Positions 37,630 to 48,576 of a stretch of 64,000 nucleotides of DNA are shown here, one piece after another (positions within the stretch are counted from its first letter, which is position 1; each line of letters starts with the position of its first letter). The notes beneath the pieces are model-generated. The model saw only the letters and a list, made by a program, of their open reading frames with translations, was not told where the DNA came from and searched no databases. Position numbers and translations under genes: made by a program. Source of the stretch: Podaxis mareebaensis (Eukaryota > Basidiomycota > Agaricomycetes > Agaricales > Agaricaceae); the NCBI GenBank assembly GCA_018524725.1, contig JAEUWP010000139.1:62001-126000 (forward strand). The letters run 5' to 3'.

Positions 37630-39612
37630 CTACTGCATTCCCAAGTCCTTGAAGGAGATGAAGTGACCTCCACCACTGCATTTGTAGCCATGCGCCTTCT
37701 TCTCCCACGCGTACCCGTTCTTGCACTTCTGCCCCAGTTTCTCAGCGATCTTCGAAATGTGTTCTTGCATGTGCTCGTCCGCCACCGCGGGAGCCTCTGA
37801 GATGGTCGGAACAGGCCGGCTGGCTGCCTCCTTTGCTTTGCGTTCGGCCTCCTCACGTGCAACTCTCTCAGCCTCGATCCGGGCCTTGCGCTCCGTCTCC
37901 TCCTTGATCCTCAGTTCAGCCTGCTCCTTGGCCCACCTCTCAGCCTCCTCCCTCGCCTTGCGCTCAGTTTCCTCGTGCATCTTCCACTCCGCCTCTTCAC
38001 GTGCGTGTCGCTCAAGTACCTCACGCTCTATCCGCTCAGCCTCCTCCTTGAACTTCTTTTGAGTCTCCTCCAAGACCTTCAATCGAGTCTCCTCCTCCAG
38101 CGCCCTCTTCTCGTACTCAGTCTTGGCCCGGAGCTCGGCCTCGCTGATTTCCCTCAACTTTTCCGCCTCCTCCTTCATCCTCCTCTCGAATTCGGCTTTA
38201 GCCCTCAACTCGGCCTCGTTAAGAGCCTTTAACCGCTCTTCCTCTCGTCGCAACCTGTGTTCGTGTTCACGCTTCGCCTTCAGCTCAGCCTCGTCGAGTT
38301 CCCTCAATCTCTGTTCCTCCTCCTTCATCCTTTGCTCATACGCCTCCTTGGCCTTCCTCTCAATAGTCAAGAACTCTTCCTCGCGCTCCTTCAACTCCTT
38401 CTCCATGGCTTCCTCACCCTTGATCCTCCTCTCCGATTCCTCGTTCGCCCTCTTGACGCTCTCCTCCAAACGCTTGATCGTCAACTCCACCTCCCTCTTC
38501 ATGATAATCAACCTCTCCCGCTCCATCTTAAACTCCTGCAACTCCCTTGCCCTCTCCTCCTTGACCCTCTTCAACTCGGCACCATCATTCCACGTCGCCG
38601 ACACATCAACCGAAATGCTCCTCAACGCCTCCGCGCCAGGATACTCGTACACATGGAAGAACAGGTACACATGGCAGGTCTCATGGTGCCCGCCCTGCGC
38701 ATGTGCAGCATAAGACAAGTCATCCCCAATCTTCACGTTCGGGAAAATCTTCTGATGATCAAGGTAGTGACTCCAGGCACCAGCAGCCCCAGCATTCTTG
38801 AACGCCGGAACAGACGCAAGCATCAACCCAAGCGCCTCATTCAACATCGGCGGCCCATAGCCTTTCCCTCGTCCGTTCTTCTCATCATGATCAATCCCAT
38901 GGTGAGCGTACAAAGCCAACTTGGTGTAATCCGTCATGATGCCCTCGGCAATTTTCGCGCCATGCGAAAGGACGACATCAGTCTGGACGGTCGCGCTCCC
39001 GGCATTGAGGGAAGCGTAACGGATGGTGTAGACGAGTGACTCGAGTGTAGCATTGGCGAGACCCAGAGGGATGGGAACAGGGACGCACAAAGCCCAGCTG
39101 TTCGTTCCTTTCGCTGACGTAGCTGGGGTCGTAGGCGCCTTCTCAGGGTGGGCGACACCATTCCCAACATGGGCGTGCCCGTTCCCGATGACAGCGACTG
39201 CACCAGCGTTGGCGTGCGCGTTGAGTTCGGGGATGCTTTCACGACGGTAAGACGCATGAGTATGTCTGACGTGCCCACCCTTGAATGGGTATACGCGAGG
39301 CTCGACAATGTCGACAGTACCGTGGGCATTGATACTGGCACTGACGGAGGTGTTGGTGGAAGAGGATATCGCGGTGGAAGTAGAGAAACTGTGGTGCTCG
39401 GAGGAAGAGATAGAAGTCGACGAGAATTGGTTTGAGCCATAGGCAGAAATGGCGTTAGCAGCGCCGGCATGGTGGTAGCCAGAAGACAAGTTGATAAGAG
39501 GAAGACCGAGACCAAGAGTAGCGCCGTGTCCGGCAATACGGTCGTGGTAGTGAACATGCCCCGCGCAGTTGCAGGTGCAGATGCATTCCTTTTGAACCAA
39601 AGATGCAGCCAT
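37630..39612 (-). CDS. Long coiled-coil protein with 25-residue repeats, function unknown
   Basis: A single-exon gene of 660 aa, ATG 39612 (MAASLVQKECICTCNC). The N-terminal 130 residues are Ser/His/Ala-rich with a Cys cluster. Residues about 165-335 form a globular region (NSWALCVPVPIPLGLANATL, GAWSHYLDHQKIFPNV). From about residue 345 to 610 it is an uninterrupted Glu/Lys/Arg coiled coil. That region includes three to four copies of a 25-residue unit of the form RxxEEExRLxxLxEAELxAK, then shorter EEAERKAKE-type repeats. It ends with a small conserved-looking module, CKNGYAWEKKAHGYKCSGGGH. No catalytic motif is evident. It lies 98 bp upstream of the F-box start on the same strand, so the F-box promoter overlaps its 3' end. 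Confidence 0.75.
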   Translation of the reverse strand: MAASLVQKECICTCNCAGHVHYHDRIAGHGATLGLGLPLINLSSGYHHAGAANAISAYGSNQFSSTSISSSEHHSFSTSTAISSSTNTSVSASINAHGTVDIVEPRVYPFKGGHVRHTHASYRRESIPELNAHANAGAVAVIGNGHAHVGNGVAHPEKAPTTPATSAKGTNSWALCVPVPIPLGLANATLESLVYTIRYASLNAGSATVQTDVVLSHGAKIAEGIMTDYTKLALYAHHGIDHDEKNGRGKGYGPPMLNEALGLMLASVPAFKNAGAAGAWSHYLDHQKIFPNVKIGDDLSYAAHAQGGHHETCHVYLFFHVYEYPGAEALRSISVDVSATWNDGAELKRVKEERARELQEFKMERERLIIMKREVELTIKRLEESVKRANEESERRIKGEEAMEKELKEREEEFLTIERKAKEAYEQRMKEEEQRLRELDEAELKAKREHEHRLRREEERLKALNEAELRAKAEFERRMKEEAEKLREISEAELRAKTEYEKRALEEETRLKVLEETQKKFKEEAERIEREVLERHAREEAEWKMHEETERKAREEAERWAKEQAELRIKEETERKARIEAERVAREEAERKAKEAASRPVPTISEAPAVADEHMQEHISKIAEKLGQKCKNGYAWEKKAHGYKCSGGGHFISFKDLGMQ

Positions 39613-41674
39613 TGTAGTAGGTAGAAGAGCGAATAGACGAAGTTCTGAAAGGGAGAGCGACGCAATTTAAGCTGGGATGAGCGCTGTGCGTTCAATGACA
39701 ATGTTCGCTTCCACCTTGTTTCCCTTCATACTTATACCCCAAGCCTATTCATACATACCTTCCATGAGCTCTAGATTGTCAACGTATTTCGGGTACGGCA
39801 TGGATCACATTACCGGAGAGATAGCCATACTTGGAACAGATGTCACTGAAATGGATGTCGGGGAACATTCCACCTTTCAAGACCTCTCATAAGTCATGTC
39901 AAAGTGGAATGATGCAAGTTGCCCACCTGGTAGATGCCGCACAACGGAATTGTTTGACGGTGAAAGATTAGAACTTCACGGAATTTATCAGTTGCGGGCC
40001 GCTTAGATCCCCTGAGGGCTGGCCTGCCTGCCATAGTAGCGTTGACGCGAACAGTGGCAGAGACATGTTTGGTATATTTGGTACGTTTGGTACACTTGGT
40101 ATGTTTGGTACACTTGGTATGTTTGGTATGCTTGGTACACCTGGTACACTTGGTATGTTTGGTACACTGGGTACGTTTGGTACGCTTGGTATGTTTGGTG
40201 TGTTCGCACGTTGCTCTTCTCTACATACTCTTACAAGTCAGCCACAGGAGGACATAGGCCAGAATCAAGGACACATGACGTGGGTGAGATTACGGTTGTA
40301 TCGGCATCCGACCCTGGAGTGCCTACTGACGGAAGTGAATGATGAATTGGGCTGGAGATTGTCGGTCTTTGGATACAGGCGAGACGTACTTATTCGAGAT
40401 CCAAAAACGGGAGACCAGAACCAAGCCTAATAATATCCAGTTCTAGCAGAGACCTCCGTACGCACATTCCAACTGACCTTTAGTACTTCCGGATAGATAA
40501 TAGATATCCCGCTCAGTTCAAAAGGGTCTCCAACAAATATGATCCCTAGTCGAGTGTAAGTGAATATTCGCCGTGGTCTCCAACTGGTCGCTATCTCCTC
40601 TCGAACCGTTGGACAGTTCTTGCGATATCATTCTGCAGATAGAGATAGAACTTCCGGGATCAAGTCCCTCAGAAGTACCGGCCACTGCCAAAACAAAATA
40701 GGATCCATTGCCGAGGCACGAGATTTGATCGTGATCTTGAAAAGCCGGAGTCCTCTACACGGCCCCCTCATCCTCATGTCAACTACCCAGGTTACCAGAC
40801 AGCGGATTCCAGACAGTCAGACCAACCAGTACTCGTTGATACCGAGCCCAGCTGAAGTCTGTGCGAATCCCAGCTCAAACTCCACATTTCTCGCTAGCGT
40901 CAGCCGTTTAATTACCCGGAAATTTGTCAAAGGAAGTATTCATGAGCCAAAATCGACACATAGAATGATTTCTCGAGTGGCGAGGACAAGATTTCAATAA
41001 GGTTTTAATGCGCCCGACACCCGACATTGACGCCCACGTTGACATGAACATGTGTGGCCAATGGTAGAAGATACGTTGTAATCAAGACTTGAAAACGCAA
41101 GAAAAGCTCGAGACACGACTCTATTCGTACCCTTTGCACCAAGATGACCCTGAAAGCCTGGAAAGCCCTCCTCATTTATGAAGTTCAGGGAGCGAGCTCG
41201 ATGCGATGGCACACCGACTAAAATACCCCAGGAGAGATATAAGAAAATAGCCTTTTCGTTGAGGGGTATTTTTAGCCCCAGTCAACAGGATGTATGGAAG
41301 GACCTCGAAAGACAGGCCTGAGAGTGCCTCGCTGCATAACGATAATAGCTAGACTCGATTCCAGTCAAGGAGGGCGGCGGTGGCGGCTGGCAATGGACAC
41401 TTGTCGTTGTCTGATGACCTAGGTTCCTCGCTCGATGGCGATCTTGCGGAGCTCTCATCCGCCGGGTGAGTTATAACGAGCACGAGAGAACAGAGATGCC
41501 TTCCATGAGCTAATGATCTTGAGGACCTTCATCTGCCGATCATTCGAGCCGCGAATATGAAATGTTTGTTTGGTGAACATACAACAAGAGTACACTTGGA
41601 GGGAAAGAGAACAAGGCGTTCAACGTCGTGACCTTCAAGTAAATGCGGACTGAATTCGCATCGTGTTAAAGACC
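39613..41674. other. Two-kilobase spacer containing a minisatellite
   Basis: Apart from the minisatellite at 40069-40203 nothing is recognisable. Frames such as 40560-41000 (plus, 146 codons) lack a convincing start, motifs or codon bias. The right edge should hold the 3' untranslated region of the AA9 gene. Confidence 0.45.
40069..40203. repeat. Minisatellite, 9-bp period, about 15 units
   Basis: About 135 bp of alternating 9-bp units TTTGGTACA/CTTGGTATG and single-base variants. All units keep the 9-bp period, so the array is stop-free in at least two frames: Gly-Thr-Leu/Gly-Met-Phe on plus, Tyr-Gln-Thr/Tyr-Gln-Val on minus. It is not inside a supported gene. Confidence 0.85.
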
Positions 41675-43062
41675 TTACAAGCATTGGCTATACTGTTGGC
41701 GAATAGTCAGAAATAATGGACGTGATGTCTGGAGGAGAAATGGTCTCACGTAGTCGTTCAGCTTCTGGCAAGTATACGGCGACACACAGACAGTTCCACC
41801 CGTCCACCTGAGCCCTATGTTTCAGAATGTTGCAGGGCGCATAGAGCATCAGATATTTACCCGACACCACCGCATTGACCGTATTGACCGACGGTACCAC
41901 CCGTACTGGGGCTGGTCGTGGGAACTGAACTGCTAGGAGTGGTAGTTTGTTGAGGGGGGTTGACAGTCGTGCCAGGATTGCTGCCGCCATTGCAGCTGAA
42001 GACGGGAGGCCCTGAGGTTAATCATGAGTAAGTGGTTATTTTCTCAGGTTATTCCAAGAGATATCGAACCTGGAATAGTGTAGCTACTAAGGCCGGAATA
42101 AATGTTGATCTTGATGCCGGGGTCAGTTCCTGTAAAGGTGCGTTTTACGACTATGTGTGAAGCAGGAGGAAACTTTGGACATACCCTTGTATGTACCAGG
42201 GAAGCTAACGGTAGCAGGGGAAGTGCTTCCTCCACCGGTAATTTGGAGCTGAGCGCACTCCATCTACCGACGAACCAGTGAGATCGTTCACAAAGGACAA
42301 GGTTAACTTGTAACATCGACTCACATAGAATTGGGCACCAGGATAGTTACTCGCCGAGTGCAAGGCTGAGAATCACGCTTCATATAAATTCAGGCCCAAA
42401 ATTGGGTTTGCGGAGTTTAACTGACCAATGAGCTCGACGCGAAGCAAGTACTGTCCCGCCGGGATGCAACTCGGGATCGTGAAGCTGACCTTTCCCTTGT
42501 TCTGAATGAGCTTATCTACGGCCCAGGTACCGCCCGAGTAGCCATCATGGTAGATCTTGAACCACTGAAGTCCGGTTACACTGCTCTGAAGTGCGTTAGG
42601 CACCTTAGCACTATCGTCTTCCATTATCAATTCCTGAGATCCCGCACGACATGCACGCAACTTACAGATAAGCCAAAACGGGCCCTTTGTGGGATGCGTC
42701 AATGGGATCGGCAGGGTCACTGGGGTTAGCACCATCTAAGGTGTGATGCCATTCAGCGGTGACCTGGGCACCAGCGGGGACAGTGATAATCTTTTGCGAG
42801 ATGGGTTGATGATATGGGTTGATTCCACCATTGCAGATGATATCATTCGAGTTCACATCGGTGATGGGCTGACCAATGAGGTCAGAGTGACATTGTATAG
42901 AAGGTAGGAATGTTTGAGACGTACACCGTCGTAATCAGGTACACGGATACCCTGCAAGTGTCCTTGAGATACGCCGTTGACATACAACTCCTGGAAGATG
43001 GTGTGAGCAGAGGCAATGCTCGCCAGCCATGCAAGGGAAGCAAGGGTGACAGCAGATTTCAT
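41675..43062 (-). CDS. AA9 lytic polysaccharide monooxygenase with CBM1
   Basis: A secreted copper enzyme that oxidatively cleaves cellulose (former GH61). ATG 43062. The signal peptide [19 protein letters not shown] is followed directly by the mature N-terminal His ([15 protein letters not shown]), the first ligand of the histidine brace. The second His is in [12 protein letters not shown]. The axial Tyr and its Gln partner are in GAQFY-MECAQLQ. Other blocks are [33 protein letters not shown] and [15 protein letters not shown] Ser/Thr/Pro linker leads to a CBM1 ([30 protein letters not shown]). A last intron leaves a tiny final exon (41675-41692) encoding only YSQCL. About eight introns. The gene resembles the tandem neighbour 44891-46104 closely and in intron layout. 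Confidence 0.93.
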
Positions 43063-44890
43063 CTTGCCGTTTGACGAGGTTTGTAGGTTCTCGCGGCCTG
43101 GCTTTTATACCCAACAAACCAAGAAATCGCTTCATCCTCGGTATGCATTTGACACATCTGAGAGCGTCTCTTCAGTCCTTCCTCACTGCAGCAGAGACAC
43201 CTGGAAAGATGTGGGATATTCTTGGCAACCCAGGCACTAGTTTACGTCCATCTGTGTCATTCGGAACACACTGTCGAGTTCTTGCGCTTGAAATTCGGAA
43301 GCAGGCGGGGAAGAAGACTCCGAGTGGATGCGGGGAAGTACACTTGGTATTCATCACGTTACTCTGCCGCGATCGTTCCGAAGTATTCATACCGACTTGT
43401 GGGTGTATTACACGAGATAGGGTGACGTAGAAAGTGCCTCGTGATGCACCATGTCAAGAGCTAGGTGCTGACTGAGACGGGTGATAGGACTATCGCGACT
43501 CGGACATCTTGAAATATGCTGTACACGAAGCGGACATATTTCAACGCAATAACACAGTGACTATTGGCTGAAGGAAGTTCCCGATACCCTTGAGCTGTTG
43601 AGGAGATATTCAACCAAGTATAGAGGACACGGCCAGGAAGCAACGGAAGAGCTTGAATATGATTAACATCACCAGAGAAGATCCGTTACAACAAGAGAGC
43701 TTGAAGGTGCGAGTGTACGGCGCTCCAAGTTGGCGAGACGACTTGTGAAAGGATCAAAACAAACAGGTAAGGCTGCTGTTCGTAGTCTGCTAGATATAGA
43801 GTCTGGTATACCCAGCTGAGCCAAAGACGCAACCGCCATATCTTGAGAGTGTTGATCAAAGATAATTCGGCATTATTTAACCAACTGGAGAGCAAGGGGT
43901 GAGGAAAGCTAATCACATGGTGAGACGATGGGAGGAGAGGATGATACGATGTTTTAGTATTTTATTGTTGCCAAGTTCGAAAGACTGGACTGAGAAGGGA
44001 TATTGCAATAGGGTTTGAGGATGATGCATCGAGATTTATATATCGGAGGGTTCAGTTCCGGGAAGACCTGTCAGAGCGGAGCAAGAATCGGAACGAGAAA
44101 GCGTCATTAACATTCTAAGGAAGTCGGGCATCGAGTATGCAGTCTGCTTCTGTGGTTTCGAACACGGGCCATGGATCGAGCACCCTAGCGAACCGATGCG
44201 AGCACTGAGAACTGCTAAAACCTTGCCATCCGAGATCTGGACGATTGCAAAATGATGATGTGGCAAACGTGGCGGACCCCCGTTCTGGGCCGATGCATCC
44301 ACTCTGGCACGTCTTGGCTGTGAGCAATCATGCTACAGGACTAGTCTGGTGAGTTATGGATGACGTAGGACGTGCCTAGGCTTTTGATTCATGGGGAATT
44401 TCGGCACAAATGACAATCGGTGGAAGTTCGACGCAAGTTTCGTAACCACTGTTGATTCCCCAAAAGGGAGCAAGCGCGGTACCCGCGTCACTGGTGGGCC
44501 TCGATCACTCCTTTGAAGCCTTACTAACGGCAACAAACCTATTATGCTGTATCGATTCCTATTCGACTTCGTTGCACTGCAAATACTAGTTATTTTTCTG
44601 CGCAGTTGTAGGAGTCTAAAGTTCGGAGGAAACCCAAAACCTCGAATAATGACGTCAATCAGGGACGGCAAGTTGGCATGCATGCCCTAACCGTAAAGGA
44701 AAAGATGTTCACTGACGGCGTACACACCAGTGGTCCGGTCCCATCCCCCCGCCGCATATATGGATCGTCGACACCTATCCCGAAGTGGCCGATTCAATGA
44801 AAAGTCGACATTATAAGGACTACATTCATTAGTATACAATAATTTTCAGGACGTTCAAAACGCAACACCAGTCTTTACGACACATGTCCC
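43063..44890. other. Spacer between the two AA9-CBM1 genes
   Basis: 1.8 kb. The left part is the promoter of the 41675-43062 gene; the rest shows no gene, repeat or RNA. Frames at 43686-43916 and 44354-44683 (minus) carry no recognisable motifs. Confidence 0.45.
43101..43108 (-). promoter_or_regulatory. TATA box of AA9 gene 1
   Basis: TATAAAAG on the minus strand about 40 bp before the ATG at 43062. This is a strong TATA match, as expected for a highly inducible secreted enzyme. Its position close to the ATG implies a short 5' leader. Confidence 0.6.
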
Positions 44891-46104
44891 TCACAGGCAC
44901 TGAGAGTACTGTAGATGTGAAGAAACTCGTCAGCCGGACGTATTTGGAGAATGAAAGCATGACGTACATAGTCGTTAATCTTGTTGCAAGTGTAAGGAGA
45001 AGCGCACGTGGTAGGGCCAGTGTAGCCAATACCACCGCACTGGCCGTACTGAGCAACAGTGCCAGAGGAGGCAGAGGAAGTGGTGGCGGGAGTGGAGGTG
45101 GTGGTGGGTTTAGTAGGGCTGGTGGTAGTGCCGGGATTGGTGGGATTTGTAGCGCCACTGCAGGAGAACACACTAGGCCCGGGAATCACGTAGTTGGTGA
45201 GGCCGCTGTAAATGTTGACGGTGACGCCAGGGTCCGAGGCTATCTCAGAGTTAGCTTATGCTTATGTCAGGCACCATGACGAAGTACTGACACTTGTAGG
45301 CGCCAGGGAGGCTGACGGTGGCAGGCGAAGCAGTGCCAGAGCCACCGGTGACATTGATCTGTGCGCATTCCATCTGGAATTTCTGGTTAATCATTTGTGT
45401 AGTTGCGGGCAATTTAGAAACTCACGTAGAACTGAGCACCAGGGTAAGAACCAGCAGCGTGGAGAGCGATGAGCTCGACACGGAGGAGGTATTGGCCAGA
45501 GGCAATGCAACTGGGGATGGTGAAGGTGACCTTGCCCTTGTTGGAGATCAACTTGTCAACGGCCCAGGTGCCACTGTTAAGACCGTCATGGTAGATCTTG
45601 AACCACTGGAGGCCAGTGACAGTGGATTGAGTAGCATCGGGAACCTTTGCACTAGAATTCAGATTTCATTAGTGCTGATACTCATCAAGTTGGCTGGAGG
45701 GCTTACAGGTAAGCCAAAATAGGGCCCTTATGCGAAGCATCAATAGGGTCAGAGCTATCACTCGGATTGGCACCGTCTAGAGTGTGGTGAAACTCGGCAG
45801 TGACCTCAGCACCAGCAGGAACGTCGATGACGGTCTTGGAGACAGGTTGATGGTAGGGATTGATACCACCGTTACAGATGAGGTCGTTAGAGGTGACGTC
45901 GGTAATGGGCTAACCGGACCCAACACGTTAAAAAAATAGAAGAATGGGAAAGGCTTTAGCACGTACACCGTCGTAGTCGGGCACACGGATACCGTTCATG
46001 TGTCCCTGGGAGACGCCGTTGACCCAAAGCTCTTGAAAGATTGTATGAGCAGATGCCACGCTAAGGAGAGAGGCAAGAGAGGCGGCAAGGACGGAAGTCT
46101 TCAT
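44891..46104 (-). CDS. AA9 lytic polysaccharide monooxygenase with CBM1 (tandem paralogue)
   Basis: Same architecture as the gene at 41675-43062. ATG 46104. The signal peptide [19 protein letters not shown] is followed by His1 in [15 protein letters not shown]. The second brace His is in [12 protein letters not shown] and the axial Tyr in [37 protein letters not shown] and [16 protein letters not shown] complete the core. A linker rich in Thr/Pro/Ser ([14 protein letters not shown]) precedes the CBM1 ([30 protein letters not shown]). As in its neighbour, the last intron leaves a mini-exon for YSQCL (TGA at 44891). All catalytic residues are present, so a C1- and/or C4-oxidising cellulose activity is expected from the family; regioselectivity cannot be told from sequence alone. 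Confidence 0.93.
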
Positions 46105-46156
46105 GTTATCGAAAGTTGTGAGGTCGCTCGATTCACCTGGAGAAAATTGACCAGCA

Positions 46157-46163
46157 TTTATAC
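46157..46163 (-). promoter_or_regulatory. TATA box of AA9 gene 2
   Basis: TATAAAT on the minus strand about 53 bp upstream of the ATG at 46104, in the same relative position as in the paralogous promoter. Confidence 0.55.
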
Positions 46164-46875
46164 TCGATGTCCGACGCGTCACCACGATGTAAAACGGATG
46201 TCGACCATCGCACTAATGTCGGTAATTGCCAGTTCACAGTTGGAGCTTGGGATCAGCTGAGACTTTTGTGTGAGCGACAAACGAGAACGAGATCCCCCCT
46301 GGATCCTCTCCAAGTAAACAGGATAATTGGTATTGAAAATACGCATGATATTCGGAAAGAGTCAGATGCTCGTACACGCGGGCGTCTTGATGATGTATAT
46401 GCAATAATATGCTGCCAGCTTCACGGAAAAATATGGTGCTTAAATGCACCGCAGTGTTTCCGAAGATTTGTAGTGATCTTTTGAACACAATCAAACAAGA
46501 GAAGCTCATATGCGGCTCCGAGCCGTGGATACGGGGTCCTCTTGCATATTTCCTTCGTTATCTAGGGCTGCTGCTGCTTAATAGTGTTGGTGAGCACTCG
46601 ACATGGAGGGGAGGGTCGTCATTGAAATTGCTATCCCCACAGCAAGAGATTCACCGGGGTTTCTCCAACCTAGTTATGAGCGAAGCCATAGCCGGTTTAG
46701 GAGAGTCCAGGATGTTGGAACCAAGCTGTCGAGGCGACCGGAACAACAAGCATGCGCAGAAACGACTCCTTGGCGTCTTTTAACACGGATCGATCAATTC
46801 ACCCGTTCTGTTTTGAAGAGTTACCACTTGTATCACATGTGGATCTTAGGAGCGCTCTCACATGTCCCATGGGTA
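46164..46875. other. Spacer between AA9 gene 2 and VPS37
   Basis: About 700 bp of promoter and 3' untranslated sequence. No supported gene or repeat was found. Confidence 0.4.
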
Positions 46876-47602
46876 TTAGTCCTCTCTCCACATCACGTCC
46901 CCCTTGCCCCATTTCTCCGCCCACATAACACGTTTATGATAAACCTTCCTGAGCTCCTTGAATTCCTTGACAAAGTCGTCTATTTCGCTGTTGGGTGCTG
47001 GGCTTCCTGTGCCTGAGCTGGAATTCCCAGAAGTCGCTTGTAGGACGAACGCCGAGGCTAAAGCCTCCGATGCATCATCTTGCGCAGTGATGCTATGCCT
47101 CAAGCGCATGAGAAGAAACTGCGGGGTATAACGCTAGCGGGCATTCATTATCAGCGAATGGTGAATGGAGACTAGGGGCATAGTGACCTGGTACACGTCT
47201 CGTTGTTCCTTTTCCAATTCTTTCCATCTGGCCTCTAGTTTCTTGGCTTCGTCAAATGCATCCTTAGTTTCGGAGCGGAGGTTGTAAAGGTGTTGTTGGA
47301 GTGCGAGATTGTTCTCTGACGGATAATGAATGTTTGATTGAAAGCTTGTTAGTAGGAATAGGAACTTACTAGCGATAGTTTCGTTGGCAAGTCCCAGTTC
47401 TGCTTGCGATTTATATAGTTCTTTGACTCGGTCGAGCGAGTGGAAGATGGCTTGGAAATAGACGGGATCGGCCAGTAGATCCTCAAGATCCTCGCGGCTG
47501 TTGTTAAGCAGCTAAGGAATCTGACATATTGTGTATCTTGTACTGGTAGACTCACGAGAGATTTGAAAGTTCTGGGAACTCAGCCAGGAGAGGGGTAGCC
47601 AT
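46876..47602 (-). CDS. VPS37: VPS37-like ESCRT-I subunit (Mod(r) domain)
   Basis: A subunit of ESCRT-I, which sorts ubiquitinated cargo into multivesicular endosomes. ATG 47602 (MATPLLAEFPELSNLS). Four exons fit: REDLEDLLADPVYFQAIFHSL, VKELYKSQAELGLANETIA, then QHLYNLRSETKDAFDEAKKL, EARWKELEKEQRDVYQ, and finally RYTPQFLLMRLRHSITAQDD, SEALASAFVLQA, FVKEFKELRKVYHKRVMWAEKW. The stop TAA is at 46876. This helical array with Leu-Arg-x-x-Thr and the closing LRKxYHxRxxWxEKW is the Mod(r)/VPS37 signature, and the length (about 190 aa) suits the short fungal form. Head to head with RRP40, with only 75 bp between the two ATGs. Confidence 0.85.
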
Positions 47603-47677
47603 ATTGATGGCGGGGAACAAGGGATGACGAATGTGTGTCACGCATGATACCGCCGAACTGATTCAGAATCATTAGCC
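47603..47677. promoter_or_regulatory. 75-bp bidirectional promoter VPS37/RRP40
   Basis: The start codons of VPS37 (47602, minus) and RRP40 (47678, plus) are separated by 75 bp. Both core promoters and leaders must fit here or overlap the opposite gene. No TATA box is visible. Confidence 0.6.
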
Positions 47678-48529
47678 ATGGCCACCATCTTACCGGGCGA
47701 AAAAGTCGATGCCCAGCACGTCAATCTCAAGCTCGGCCCTGGATTGCTCCAGATCACATCGAGTGGAACTTCAAAACTAACGACAATCTCAACACGAGCA
47801 GGAAATTTGCACCACTCCGCAAACGGGAGCAAATGGTGGATAGAAAATAATTCAAGGCGCGTTCGTGAGCTTTTTCTTTCAGCTTTCACAGATCGTTTCT
47901 GACAGCTAGATAGTATGTTCCTGCCCCCCAGGAGTCTGTAATAGGTGTTATTATCCAGAGGCAAGGAGAAGGTTATCGAGTAGATATTGGATCGGCGCAT
48001 TCTGCAACGTTGGATGGGCTAGCGTTTGAGGGCGCCACGAAACGAAATAAACCAAATCTAAAGGTTGCTTTTATGTCCGTATCAGCAGGCCGCGTTTGAC
48101 AGATAAATTAGGTCGGATGTTTGGTGTATGCCCGTGTGTCACTGGCACACAAAGATATGGACCCCGAACTGGAGTGTTTTGACGCGCAAACACGCAAGGC
48201 CGAAGGGTTCGGCGAGCTAAAGGGAGGGTTTGTCGTGAAATGCAGTTTGAAAATGTGTCGAGAGTGAGTCTTGATGGTTTCTGTTCCTCCCATATGAGTG
48301 AATGTGTCCCTCCCTCAGTCTTCTGGACCCGAAGCATTTTCTTCTTCCACTTCTCGGCGGCAAGTTTCCCCTAGAGGCTGCCGTTGGTATGAATGGCCGA
48401 GTCTGGGTCAATGCAAAGGAACCGAAACAAGTCATCGCGATTGCTCGGTGCATAGAAGCTGTGGATCCCGATGGGGGAGGCATGGATTTAAAAGGTGTCA
48501 AAACATTCCTCGGTACATTGGACGTTTAA
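47678..48529 (+). CDS. RRP40: RNA exosome cap subunit RRP40 (EXOSC3)
   Basis: An S1/KH RNA-binding cap subunit of the 3'-5' RNA exosome (rRNA processing, RNA surveillance; nucleus and cytoplasm). ATG 47678 (MATILPGEKVDAQHVNLKLG). Four exons: the N-terminal domain ends SSRR. After intron gttcgt...atag comes YVPAPQESVIGVIIQRQGEG with YRVDIGSAHSATLDGLAFEGATKR. After a second intron comes VGCLVYARVSLAHKDMDPELECFD (S1 domain), then GFGELKGGFVVKCSLKMCR. The final exon carries the KH part LLDPKHFLLPLLGGKFPLE, AVGMNGRVWVNAKE, AIARCIEAVD and ends TFLGTLDV-TAA at 48529. Length about 240 aa, as in yeast and human. The first intron donor is gttcgt, unusual but required by the frame. Confidence 0.9.
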
Positions 48530-48576
48530 TACCGCAACAATGGCTTCTTATTTCTCGACTGTTGCCTTTTGCCATG

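Noticed and set aside
37532..37726. Upstream in-frame extension of the F-box protein
   Set aside because: The extension overlaps the 3' end of the coiled-coil gene, has no F-box-family resemblance, and the ATG at 37531 sits just before the F-box motif as is usual.
38123..39039. Long plus-strand Leu-rich frames
   Set aside because: Antisense of the Glu/Lys coiled coil; composition mirrors the repeat rather than an independent protein.
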